A stretch of DNA of 14,376 nucleotides, taken from contig JAHZHB010000080.1 in assembly GCA_019420465.1 (NCBI GenBank), forward strand, positions 1 to 14,376, read 5' to 3'. This DNA comes from Lachnospiraceae bacterium (GTDB lineage: Bacteria; Bacillota; Clostridia; Lachnospirales; Lachnospiraceae). The notes under the pieces were generated by a model, which had not been told where the DNA came from, did not search any database, and worked only from the letters and a program-made list of their open reading frames with translations. The position numbers were made by a program, and so were the translations under genes. This document shows, piece by piece, positions 1 to 7,112 of the stretch (position 1 is the first letter of the stretch; each line of letters begins with the position of its first letter).

Positions 1-1202
1 GTGGAGAAGATCTGGCTCTTCTTGGTCGGGATCGTTGTATTTCTCTCGATCAGTCTGGTAGCGACACCACCCATAGTCTCGATGGACAGAGACAGCGGAG
101 TAACATCCAGAAGAAGGATATCGCCTGCACCTGCATCACCTGCAAGTTTACCACCCTGTACAGAAGCACCAAGGGCAACACACTCATCCGGGTTCAGGCT
201 CTTGTTCGGCTCATGACCTGTCAGCTGTTTTACTTTATCCTGTACAGCCGGGATACGTGTGGAACCACCGACTAACAGTACCTTGCTAAGCTCTGAAGCT
301 GTCAGACCAGCATCAGACAGGGCACGGCGAACCGGCTCAGCTGTAGCTTCTACAAGGTCTCTTGTCAACTCATCGAATTTAGCCTTTGTCAGGTTCATAT
401 CGAAATGTTTCGGCACACCATCGACAGCTGTGATGAACGGCAGGTTGATGTTTGTTGTTGTTGCGGAAGAAAGCTCTTTCTTTGCTTTCTCAGCAGCCTC
501 TTTCAGTCTCTGCAGAGCCATCTTATCACCGGAAAGGTCTACGCCCTCTGTTCTCTTGAACTCAGAAAGCATGTATTCTGTGATCTTCTGGTCGAAGTCA
601 TCACCACCCAGTTTGTTGTTACCGGCTGTAGACAGAACCTCGATAACACCATCACCGATCTCGATGATAGATACATCGAATGTACCACCACCAAGGTCAT
701 ATACCATGATCTTCTGCTCTTTTTCGTTATCAAGACCATAAGCCAGAGCTGCGGCTGTCGGCTCGTTGATGATACGTTTTACTTCCAGACCTGCGATCTT
801 ACCGGCATCCTTTGTAGCCTGACGCTGAGCATCGTTGAAGTAAGCCGGAACTGTGATAACAGCCTCTGTTACTTTCTCACCCAGGTATGCTTCTGCATCG
901 CTTTTCAGCTTCTGCAGGATCATAGCAGAGATCTCCTGCGGAGAATATTTCTTGTCATCGATCGTTACACGGTAATCAGAACCCATATGTCTCTTGATGG
1001 AAGAGATGGTCTTTTCGGAATTTGTAACGGCCTGACGTTTTGCCGGTTCACCGACAAGACGCTCACCGGTCTTTGTGAAAGCTACTACAGACGGTGTCGT
1101 TCTGGCACCCTCTGTGTTTGTGATAACTGTCGGCTGTCCACCTTCCATAACGGCTACACAGCTGTTTGTTGTACCAAGGTCAATACCAATAATCTTGCTC
1201 AT
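1..1202 (-). CDS. dnaK: Chaperone DnaK (Hsp70), C-terminal part missing at window edge
   Basis: ATP-driven Hsp70 chaperone of the cytoplasm that binds unfolded peptides with DnaJ and GrpE. The window holds the first 400 codons plus two bases; the rest lies beyond position 1. Visible are the N-terminal phosphate loop IGIDLGTTNS (residues 5-14), VPAYFNDAQRQAT (118-130), NEPTAAALAYG (146-156), the DLGGGTFDVS loop (169-178), LVGGSTRIP (310-318), and the interdomain linker ILLLDVTPLSL (362-372). The ATPase domain is therefore complete and only the start of the peptide-binding domain is present. The region around residues 70-90 is short, lacking the insertion typical of Gram-negative DnaK. The ATG at 1202-1200 sits 8 bases after GAGGAGG. 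It is the third gene of the hrcA-grpE-dnaK operon, 42 bp after grpE, so heat-shock control by HrcA is expected. dnaJ may follow outside the window. Confidence 0.98.
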   Translation of the reverse strand, partial: MSKIIGIDLGTTNSCVAVMEGGQPTVITNTEGARTTPSVVAFTKTGERLVGEPAKRQAVTNSEKTISSIKRHMGSDYRVTIDDKKYSPQEISAMILQKLKSDAEAYLGEKVTEAVITVPAYFNDAQRQATKDAGKIAGLEVKRIINEPTAAALAYGLDNEKEQKIMVYDLGGGTFDVSIIEIGDGVIEVLSTAGNNKLGGDDFDQKITEYMLSEFKRTEGVDLSGDKMALQRLKEAAEKAKKELSSATTTNINLPFITAVDGVPKHFDMNLTKAKFDELTRDLVEATAEPVRRALSDAGLTASELSKVLLVGGSTRIPAVQDKVKQLTGHEPNKSLNPDECVALGASVQGGKLAGDAGAGDILLLDVTPLSLSIETMGGVATRLIERNTTIPTKKSQIFS

Positions 1203-1244
1203 AATTTTGTCCTCCTCAAACTGTATTTAAATTTGAAAAAACTC

Positions 1245-1871
1245 TTAGTTAGCTACTTTTACCATGCTGTGACGAACAACGAAGTCTTTGTAGGTGTAAC
1301 CCTTCTGAAACTCCTCTACAACGATGTTTTCGCCAGCTTCTTCGTCCTCAACATGCATCACCGCATTGTGATAATCCGGATTGAACTCATTGCCTACAGC
1401 TTCGATCGGCTTGACTCCCAGCTCATCAAGAGCGGTGATCATCTGTTTGTAGACTTTGTTCATACCATCTACGAACGGATCTTCCAGCTGCTCTTCTGTC
1501 GCTGTGGCCAGACCTCTTTCGAAGGAATCTACCACGGGGAGAAGCTTTTCAACGATCTCCTTGGCACCGATCACATACATACTTGCTTTTTCCTTTTCGG
1601 TACGCTTTCTGTAGTTGTCAAACTCAGCCATCTGGCGTTTGAGCTGATCGGTAAGTTCCTCGATCTTTTCGTCCTTTTTATCTTTTTTCTTGGAAAAGAT
1701 CTTTTTCTTTTCCTTAGCGGTTTCTGTATCTGCTGTTTCAGCTGCTTTTTTTTCTTCAGTACCGGCAGCTTCGGTCTCCTGTGCAGCCTCTGTCTGATTC
1801 TCTGTGGCTTCTTTTGTTTCTTCTGTCACAGTTTCTTCGGCTGTCTGTTCTTTTTTCATTTCTTCTGTCAT
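1245..1871 (-). CDS. grpE: GrpE, nucleotide exchange factor for DnaK
   Basis: GrpE releases ADP from DnaK and so resets the chaperone cycle; it works as a dimer in the cytoplasm. The 208-residue protein begins with a long low-complexity tail of about 65 residues rich in Glu, Ala, Thr and Lys, ending in a lysine-rich stretch. Next comes the heptad-rich helix containing QMAEFDNYRKRTEKEK, then the family core LLPVVDSFERGL. The C-terminal beta domain has the signature NEFNPDYHNAVMHVEDE and QKGYTYKDFVVRHSMVKV. The ATG at 1871 follows AAAGGTGG; a second ATG four codons on lacks a better ribosome site. It lies 34 bp after hrcA and 42 bp before dnaK in the same operon. The acidic tail is longer than in many GrpE proteins, but such tails vary widely. 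Confidence 0.97.
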   Translation of the reverse strand: MTEEMKKEQTAEETVTEETKEATENQTEAAQETEAAGTEEKKAAETADTETAKEKKKIFSKKKDKKDEKIEELTDQLKRQMAEFDNYRKRTEKEKASMYVIGAKEIVEKLLPVVDSFERGLATATEEQLEDPFVDGMNKVYKQMITALDELGVKPIEAVGNEFNPDYHNAVMHVEDEEAGENIVVEEFQKGYTYKDFVVRHSMVKVAN

Positions 1872-1905
1872 AACCTACCACCTTTCCGGCTATCTATATT
1901 ATGGA

Positions 1906-2952
1906 TCATTGTTCTTTGTCTTTGAAAATGCTGTCAAGCTGCTGTTTGAGCACCTTAAGATTATCTACCACATTTTCATAGTCCATACGTTTCGGTCCGA
2001 TGATACCGATCGTACCTTTCATACCCTTGCCCAGATCGTAGCTTGCTGTTACAACGCTGCAGTCTTTCATGGTCTGCATCTGGGATTCACCGCCGATATA
2101 TACCTGAATACCGGTTCCCGGATCATCAGCATCAGCATTCTGGCCTTCACGGATCATATTGACTAACGGCTCCTTTTCTTCCAGAGCCGAAATCAGCTCA
2201 CTGGCTTTGCCGGAATCGGAAAGCTCAGGATACTTGAAGATGTTGGTCGCTCCGCTTGTGTATACCGGAACCTCATCCTCTTCCGTGGAGATCGCATCCG
2301 CTACAGCATCCACAACACTGGAGATCACTCCGCTGTGAATACCGGCCTCTTCTTTCATCTTGGTGATCAGGCCAAGACTGATCTCCTCAATGGTCAGACC
2401 GTTCAGTCGGGTATTTAGCAGAAGATTAAGCTTTAACAGCTGATCTTCATCGACCGGTTCCTCAAGATCTATGATCTGGTTGCGAACGATGTTGCCATCG
2501 CTGACGATCACGGCTAAAAGCTGCATCTCGTGTACACGGGACAGCTGGATGAATTTCAGCTTTGTATTATGCAGGCTCGGTCCGGTGATCATGGTCGCAT
2601 AATTGGTGTTGGATGCGAGGACTTTGACGACCTGCTGCAGCATCTTTTCCATGCGATCTGTCTTATTGATCATCATCTGTTTGATCTCGGAGACCTCCTG
2701 ATCCTTGCTGCGGATGATCTCATCCACATACAGGCGATAACCCAGATCGGAAGGAATCCTGCCTGCCGAGGTATGCGGCTGTACGATATACCCCATCTCC
2801 TCCAGATCCGCCATCTCGTTACGGATCGTAGCGGAACTTAAGTTAAGATCGGTATATTTGGATATCGTACGGGAGCCCACCGGTTCGCCTGTCTCGAGAT
2901 ATGTGCGGATGATCGCATCCAGAATTTTCTGTTTTCTCTCGCTCAGCTCCAT
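1906..2952 (-). CDS. hrcA: HrcA, heat-shock repressor that binds CIRCE
   Basis: HrcA represses class I heat-shock genes by binding CIRCE; in known cases it needs GroEL to fold into its active form. The 348-residue length is normal for the family. The N-terminal winged helix is visible in residues 4-80: RKQKILDAIIRTYLETGEPV, then SSATIRNEMADLEEMGYI (39-56) and HTSAGRIPSDLGYRLYVDEI (60-79), the most conserved family stretch. The middle and end match the HrcA dimerisation and inserted domains, with IGIIGPKRMDYENVVDNL close to the C terminus. The ATG at 2952 follows AAAGGAGG with an 8-base spacer. The gene is first in the operon, and a perfect CIRCE lies 28 bp upstream of it, so it should control its own transcription along with grpE and dnaK. 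Confidence 0.97.
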   Translation of the reverse strand: MELSERKQKILDAIIRTYLETGEPVGSRTISKYTDLNLSSATIRNEMADLEEMGYIVQPHTSAGRIPSDLGYRLYVDEIIRSKDQEVSEIKQMMINKTDRMEKMLQQVVKVLASNTNYATMITGPSLHNTKLKFIQLSRVHEMQLLAVIVSDGNIVRNQIIDLEEPVDEDQLLKLNLLLNTRLNGLTIEEISLGLITKMKEEAGIHSGVISSVVDAVADAISTEEDEVPVYTSGATNIFKYPELSDSGKASELISALEEKEPLVNMIREGQNADADDPGTGIQVYIGGESQMQTMKDCSVVTASYDLGKGMKGTIGIIGPKRMDYENVVDNLKVLKQQLDSIFKDKEQ

Positions 2953-2980
2953 GCCGGCGCCTCCTTTCGCTTCTTCTGTT

Positions 2981-3011
2981 TGTTAGCACTCATTTAATTG
3001 GAGTGCTAACA
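2981..3011 (-). promoter_or_regulatory. CIRCE operator of the hrcA operon
   Basis: A perfect inverted repeat, TTAGCACTC, 9 bases, GAGTGCTAA (2983-3009), matches the CIRCE consensus with no mismatch. The symmetry runs one further G-C and one further T-A pair on each side, giving 11-bp arms. It sits just downstream of the -10 box, over or right after the expected transcription start, so bound HrcA would block initiation. In the transcript it would also form a hairpin at the 5' end of the mRNA. Confidence 0.97.
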
Positions 3012-3020
3012 TCTAGCTAT

Positions 3021-3049
3021 AAAATAGCACCACCCCTATCATGTGTCAA
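3021..3049 (-). promoter_or_regulatory. Vegetative-type promoter of hrcA-grpE-dnaK
   Basis: Read on the minus strand, TTGACA (3049-3044) is followed by a 17-base spacer and TATTTT (3026-3021). The -35 box is perfect and the -10 box matches four of six positions. The expected start near 3014 abuts CIRCE. This is the classic layout of a housekeeping-sigma promoter held off by HrcA, with no sign of a separate heat-shock sigma site. Confidence 0.85.
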
Positions 3050-3209
3050 GGGAATTTTGAAATATTTTTGTAATTTTTTTTATTATAGTTTTCATTCCCA
3101 TAGTCTGTAGCTATAGCTGCTTATCCATCTTCGATATTGGACACCTTTCTTTTTCCCATGGTAGGATGAGTCATATGATTTTTATAACAGATTTCAGGAG
3201 GATTTACCT

Positions 3210-3523
3210 ATGACATACAAAGCAGATACTCTTTCTCCTATGCAGACACATCAAATATAGAAGAAACACGTGCAAAGATCACCCCGCAGACCAAAGCGCT
3301 CTATATTGAAACACCCAGCAATCCGGCAATGTCTGTAACCGATATCCGTGCAATGAAAAAACTGGCAGATGAGCATGGACTTTTACTGATCGCAGATAAC
3401 ACGTTTTTATCTCCGTATTTTCAGAATCCGCTGGATCTGGGTGCTGATCTGGTGATCCACAGTGGTACAAAGTTTTTAAACGGCCATAACGATGTGCTGG
3501 CTTCTCTTTCTGTCCTGACTTAA
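3210..3523 (+). pseudogene. Remnant of a Cys/Met-metabolism PLP enzyme (cystathionine synthase/lyase family)
   Basis: A good ribosome site (AGGAGG, 3196-3201) leads to an ATG at 3210 whose frame stops after 16 codons at 3258-3260. In the next frame the DNA from about 3233 to 3523 encodes an uninterrupted central piece of the family, about 95 residues. It includes ADTSNIEETRAKITP, LYIETPSNPAMSV, the PLP-binding aspartate in IADNTFLSPYFQNPLDLGAD, and the Schiff-base lysine in HSGTKFLNGHNDVLA. It then ends abruptly in a short unrelated tail and TAA. Full members run to about 380-400 residues. The N-terminal roughly one-third and the C-terminal half are gone, and the preserved start codon is out of frame with the rest, as if an internal deletion joined the first codons to the middle. 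The substrate (cystathionine, homoserine ester or methionine) cannot be decided from this piece. It is the only plus-strand gene trace here, divergent from hrcA. Confidence 0.85.
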
Positions 3524-3645
3524 CGATACATTCGCCAACACATATCTTTACAGCAACGGTATCTCTTTTTCTTTACCTGCATATTTTGTTTCCTCCCTTG
3601 CGTGCCCTTATACTAGCACGGAGTCTCATTTTCCCGCCAATACAT

Positions 3646-3690
3646 AAAAACTGGCACGATCTATAGATTTTTCCTATAATCGTGCCAGTT
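3646..3690 (-). terminator. Intrinsic terminator after uvrB
   Basis: A 12-bp perfect inverted repeat, AACTGGCACGAT (3649-3660) with ATCGTGCCAGTT (3679-3690), encloses a further 5-bp pairing (TATAG 3662-3666, CTATA 3674-3678). On the minus strand the stem runs into five T residues (3650-3646). It starts 50 bp after the uvrB stop. On the plus strand the stem is not followed by a T run, so it probably serves uvrB only. Confidence 0.8.
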
Positions 3691-3739
3691 GTTCATATTC
3701 TATATACAATTTCACCAGTTTCGAATGTGACCCGGTATG

Positions 3740-5728
3740 TTACTCATCCCGGTCATCCAGCGCCTTTTTCAGCTCGATCATCTTGTCACGCAGCTCGGCT
3801 GCTGCCTCGAAGTTCAAGTCGGCCGCTGCACGCATCATCTGTTTCTGCACATCGCCGATCAGCTTCTTTAACTCTTTGCTGTCCATGGATTCCGGGTCCT
3901 TGGCCAGTTTCTTTTCGGTCTTTGCCACCTCTTTGGAGATGCTGATCAGATCGCGGACTGCCTTTTTGATCGTTGTTGGTGTGATGCCGTGGGCTTCATT
4001 ATAGGCCTGCTGCAGCGTACGTCTCCGCTCTGTCTCATCGATCGCTGCACGCATGGAATCTGTGATCGTATCCGCATACATCACCACATGCCCCTGTGCA
4101 TTTCTGGCCGCACGGCCGATCGTCTGGATCAGAGAGGTTTCCGAACGCAGGAAGCCCTCCTTGTCCGCATCCAGGATCACGACAAGCGAGATCTCCGGAA
4201 TATCCAGACCCTCTCGCAAAAGGTTGATACCGACCAGAACATCAAATACATCCAGACGCATATCGCGGATGATCTCTGCACGCTCCAGTGTATCGATATC
4301 CGAATGCAGATACCGCACACGGATGCCGACTTCCTTCATATAATCCGTCAGATCCTCCGCCATGCGCTTGGTCAGCGTCGTTACCAGTACCTTGTTATGC
4401 GCTTTGATCTCTTTTCCTATCTCACCGATCAGATCATCGATCTGTCCCTCGATCGGCCGCACCTCAATCTTCGGATCAAGAAGTCCGGTCGGACGAAGCA
4501 GCTGTTCCGCGCGCAGAAGCTCATGATCTGCCTCATAGTCTCCCGGCGTAGCCGATACAAACATCATCTGGTCGATACGCTGCTCAAACTCTTCAAAATT
4601 CAGCGGACGGTTGTCCAGTGCAGACGGCAGACGGAAGCCATACTCCACCAGTGTCCGCTTTCTGGACTGGTCTCCGGCGTACATACCACGCACCTGCGGC
4701 AGCGTAATATGGGACTCATCCACAATGATCAGAAAATCATCCTTAAAATAATCGATCAGCGTATACGGCGGTTCTCCTGCCGCAAGACCGGAAAAATACC
4801 GGGAATAATTCTCGATGCCGGAACAGAATCCCGTTTCTTTTAACATTTCCATATCAAAGTTTGTACGCTCCCAGATACGCTGCGCCTCGATCAGCTTATC
4901 TTCACTCTTAAAGTACTTCACCTGGCTGTCCAGCTCTTCCTCGATCTCCTGCGCAGCTTTTTTGATCTTTTCCGGAGCCACAACGTAATGGGATGCCGGA
5001 AAGATCGCCGCATGATTGAGCTGACTTAAGGCTTCAGTCGTCAGTACATCCCGCTCTGTGATCCGGTCGATCTCATCCCCGAAAAACTCCACACGGATAA
5101 ATTTGTCTGAGGCATCTGCCGGAAAAATATCCAGCACATCACCATGTACACGAAATGTACCACGATGAAAATCCAGTTCATTTCTGTCATACTGGATATC
5201 GATCAGCTCCCGGACCACCTCGTCTCTGTCCTTTAACATGCCCGGACGCAGAGAAATGATCATATTCTGATAATCATCCGGACTGCCGATGCCGTAAATA
5301 CAGGATACACTGGAAACAATGATCACATCACGCCGCTCACTGAGCGCTGCGGTAGCCGACAGCCTCAGCTTATCGATCTCATCATTGATCGCAGAATCCT
5401 TGGCAATATACGTATCCGTTGACGGCACATAGGCCTCCGGCTGGTAGTAATCATAGTAGGAGACAAAATACTCCACCGCATTTTCCGGAAAAAACTCTTT
5501 AAACTCGCCATACAGCTGGGCCGCCAGCGTCTTATTATGCGCCAGGATCAGCGTGGGTTTATTCAGCTGTGCGATCACATTTGCCATCGTAAACGTCTTT
5601 CCGGAGCCGGTAACACCAAGCAACGTCTGAAACTGATTACCTTCTTTAAATCCCTGCACCAGCTTTTCGATCGCCTGCGGCTGGTCACCGGTGGGAGCAT
5701 ATTCTGAATGTAAAATAAATTTATCCAT
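3740..5728 (-). CDS. uvrB: UvrB, excinuclease ABC subunit B
   Basis: UvrB takes DNA from UvrA, verifies the lesion by strand opening, and recruits UvrC for nucleotide excision repair in the cytoplasm. The 662-residue length is normal. Motifs in order: QAIEKLVQGF; Walker A GVTGSGKTFT (38-47); the DNA-inserting beta hairpin YYDYYQPEAYVPSTDTYI (91-108); VSSVSCIYGIGSP; the Walker B/DESH region IVDESHITLPQVRGMYAGD; MMFVSATPGDYE; the helicase-like GINLLREGLDIPE and IQTIGRAARN; and a C-terminal UVR domain, about 36 residues, containing NFEAAAELRDKMIELKKAL, which contacts UvrC. The ATG at 5728 follows CAGGAG with a 9-base spacer. It stands alone between two terminator-like hairpins, with no uvrA next to it. 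A weak LexA-like site lies upstream, and SOS control would fit the family. Confidence 0.98.
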   Translation of the reverse strand: MDKFILHSEYAPTGDQPQAIEKLVQGFKEGNQFQTLLGVTGSGKTFTMANVIAQLNKPTLILAHNKTLAAQLYGEFKEFFPENAVEYFVSYYDYYQPEAYVPSTDTYIAKDSAINDEIDKLRLSATAALSERRDVIIVSSVSCIYGIGSPDDYQNMIISLRPGMLKDRDEVVRELIDIQYDRNELDFHRGTFRVHGDVLDIFPADASDKFIRVEFFGDEIDRITERDVLTTEALSQLNHAAIFPASHYVVAPEKIKKAAQEIEEELDSQVKYFKSEDKLIEAQRIWERTNFDMEMLKETGFCSGIENYSRYFSGLAAGEPPYTLIDYFKDDFLIIVDESHITLPQVRGMYAGDQSRKRTLVEYGFRLPSALDNRPLNFEEFEQRIDQMMFVSATPGDYEADHELLRAEQLLRPTGLLDPKIEVRPIEGQIDDLIGEIGKEIKAHNKVLVTTLTKRMAEDLTDYMKEVGIRVRYLHSDIDTLERAEIIRDMRLDVFDVLVGINLLREGLDIPEISLVVILDADKEGFLRSETSLIQTIGRAARNAQGHVVMYADTITDSMRAAIDETERRRTLQQAYNEAHGITPTTIKKAVRDLISISKEVAKTEKKLAKDPESMDSKELKKLIGDVQKQMMRAAADLNFEAAAELRDKMIELKKALDDRDE

Positions 5729-5775
5729 AGCCTTTGTCTCCTGACTGCAACTGATCTTTCATTTCGTTCCTTTTC

Positions 5776-5781
5776 ACTATA
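5776..5781 (-). promoter_or_regulatory. Candidate -10 box for uvrB
   Basis: TATAGT, five of six matches to the consensus, lies about 50 bases upstream of the uvrB ATG on the minus strand. With a 17-base spacer the -35 position would be TGTACT (5804-5799), a poor match that falls inside the hairpin arm at 5796-5810. The promoter may therefore be weak or depend on another factor. Confidence 0.4.
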
Positions 5782-5795
5782 TCATTCCTATAGAA

Positions 5796-5834
5796 AAAAG
5801 TACAGAACAACCCGAATGTTTGTTCTGTACTTTT
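5796..5834. terminator. 15-bp perfect hairpin upstream of uvrB, possible terminator
   Basis: AAAAGTACAGAACAA (5796-5810) pairs perfectly with 5820-5834 around a 9-base loop. On the minus strand the stem is followed by a run of six T, which would stop read-through from degV just ahead of the uvrB promoter. On the plus strand there is a TTTT tail as well. The stem is AT-rich, which makes it weaker than the other terminators here. The right arm and loop overlap a LexA-like sequence, so the symmetry could also be a protein site. Confidence 0.55.
5813..5826. promoter_or_regulatory. Weak LexA-like (SOS) box upstream of uvrB
   Basis: CGAATGTTTGTTCT matches the Firmicutes LexA consensus CGAAC-N4-GTTCG at eight of ten fixed positions; the two mismatches are T for C in the left half and the last base. 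uvrB is an SOS gene in Bacillus subtilis, which makes the site reasonable. Against it, the site lies upstream of the presumed -35 region and within a hairpin that has another explanation. Confidence 0.3.
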
Positions 5835-6036
5835 CCATACACTATCACATTTCTTTCATTTGAAGGACACAACTTCAACACATTTATTTTCTACACTGTA
5901 ACCATCAACAAAAGGAAGCCACTCCGGCAGATCGATACACTGCCGACATCATCCAGCTTCACATACCAGCAACACTGCAGGATTTTATTCTACAGTTTCA
6001 TATATATGTTGTTTTTTATACTTTTTCTCCTTCTAA
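5835..6036. other. Unassigned intergenic stretch between degV and uvrB
   Basis: About 200 bp bracketed by two hairpins. It contains the short palindrome TTGAAG-N7-CTTCAA (5860-5878), which resembles an operator but has no clear promoter near it. The plus strand has an open frame across roughly 5882-6010 whose middle third reads like ordinary protein (KEATPADRYTADIIQLHIP and onward), but it lacks a ribosome site and I cannot match it to a family. It may be a gene remnant or chance. Confidence 0.3.
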
Positions 6037-6067
6037 AGGCCATCCGTGTGGATGGCCTCCCTTTTTT
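6037..6067. terminator. Terminator-like hairpin after degV, best tail on plus strand
   Basis: A 9-bp GC-rich stem, AGGCCATCC (6037-6045) with GGATGGCCT (6050-6058), has a GTGT loop. On the plus strand it is followed by CCC and six T (6062-6067). On the minus strand, the direction of degV, the tail is only TTT counting the stem end. It begins 9 bp after the degV stop, so it most simply ends degV, possibly in both directions. Confidence 0.65.
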
Positions 6068-6931
6068 CTATCTGTAGTCTCCCATAAAAAACAGCGCCAG
6101 CGTTCCCGGACCGGAATGTGCACCGATCGTAGCACCTACATAATTGACCATGATCTCACTGTCCGGATATCTTTTATGCAGTTCCTCCTCTATAATCCTG
6201 GCATCCTCGATACAGTCCCCGTGGCTGATCATAAACATCGGATTTTTATCTTTATAGGAACCGATTCGTTCGTCCATCATATCCAGCAGCTTGTATACCG
6301 AACGCTTTCTTCCTCTGACCTTGGACAGATTGATCAGATGCCCCTCATTATCCACATGCAGCATAGGCTTGATGTTTACCATTGTTCCAAGAATAGCTGT
6401 AGCCTTCGACACACGACCGCCACGGTAGAGATGGAACAAATCTTTCACGGTAAAAACGTGGCCAAGATGCAGCTTGTTTGCCTCCAGCCATTCATAAACC
6501 TCATCTATACTTTTTTCTGCTTCTTTCAGATTCTGTGCATACCAGACCAGAAGTCCCTCACCCATGGAAGCACTCAATGAATCCACCACGAGGATCTTTC
6601 TCTCCGGATACTTCTCACGAAGCTCCTCCGCAGCCAGACGGCTGGAATTGTAACTGCCACTCAGGCCGGAAGAAAAGGCGATATGCAGAATATCCATCCC
6701 TTTTTCCAGATACGGTACCCAGAGTGCCTCCACAGCATCTGCATTATACTGCGAAGTTGTCGGCATAGAGCCACCACGCATCCGGCTGTAAAACTCCGCC
6801 ACCGGAAGCTCATTTTCCAGCGTATACTGCTGCCCATCCAACGTGTACGGTAAGAACAGAAAATCAATGTCCTTTTCTCTATAATATTCATATGGCAGAT
6901 CAGCTGTATTATCTGTGGTTATTTTGTACAT
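6068..6931 (-). CDS. DegV-family fatty-acid-binding protein
   Basis: DegV proteins bind one fatty acid in a buried cleft; in Gram-positive bacteria, FakB-type members present it to the kinase FakA for phospholipid synthesis. The 287 residues fit the family. Seen in order: TTDNTADLPYEYY at the N terminus, MPTTSQYNAD (56-65) with the family TSQ, the lipid-head-binding loop FSSGLSGSYNSSRLA (86-100), VVDSLSASMGEG (115-126), LYRGGRVSKATAILGTMVNIKPML, and the closing IGAHSGPGTLALFFMG. The ATG at 6931 follows GGGAGGA with a 7-base spacer. The gene is monocistronic by layout: its own TATAAT box upstream and a hairpin downstream. Which lipid it binds, and whether it works as a FakB, cannot be told; no fakA is in view. 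Confidence 0.93.
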   Translation of the reverse strand: MYKITTDNTADLPYEYYREKDIDFLFLPYTLDGQQYTLENELPVAEFYSRMRGGSMPTTSQYNADAVEALWVPYLEKGMDILHIAFSSGLSGSYNSSRLAAEELREKYPERKILVVDSLSASMGEGLLVWYAQNLKEAEKSIDEVYEWLEANKLHLGHVFTVKDLFHLYRGGRVSKATAILGTMVNIKPMLHVDNEGHLINLSKVRGRKRSVYKLLDMMDERIGSYKDKNPMFMISHGDCIEDARIIEEELHKRYPDSEIMVNYVGATIGAHSGPGTLALFFMGDYR

Positions 6932-6996
6932 ATAAAAATCCTCCCTGATGAAAATATAAGTATCAGATACGCAGACAGACTCTGTATGCTGTGTCT

Positions 6997-7002
6997 ATTA
7001 TA
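6997..7002 (-). promoter_or_regulatory. Candidate -10 box for degV
   Basis: A perfect TATAAT lies about 65 bases upstream of the degV ATG. The best -35 candidate, CTGCAA with a 16-base spacer, matches poorly. The leader between start and ATG has no strong structure beyond a short CTGAT/ATCAG pairing. Confidence 0.5.
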
Positions 7003-7112
7003 CACTATTTTTCAGCGTTTGCAGTGAAAATAAAGGATTCTAACCAGAAAAGCTGCAAACCTTTCTCTGTCATTCCTTTTTCCAGCCTCCTATATATGTC
7101 ATTAAAAATAAT

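Noticed and set aside
405..1925. A 506-codon open frame on the plus strand across dnaK and grpE
   Set aside because: It is the mirror of highly codon-biased genes; its product is rich in Cys, Phe and Leu with no domain, and dnaK and grpE on the other strand are certain. Long antisense frames opposite dnaK are a known artefact.
3060..3209. S-box (SAM) or T-box leader ahead of the Cys/Met enzyme remnant
   Set aside because: No conserved core or terminator is visible in the 150 bases before the ATG; only a weak promoter-like pair (TGGACA, 18, TAGGAT) can be drawn.
3989..4843. A 284-codon plus-strand frame inside uvrB
   Set aside because: It lies fully opposite conserved UvrB helicase motifs, lacks a ribosome site, and its composition (rich in Arg, His, Ile) is that of an antisense shadow.
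7005..7073. A 22-codon minus-strand ORF between the MATE gene and degV
   Set aside because: AGGAGG is 12 bases from the ATG, too far for confidence, the frame runs to the degV -10 region, and there is no other sign of coding.
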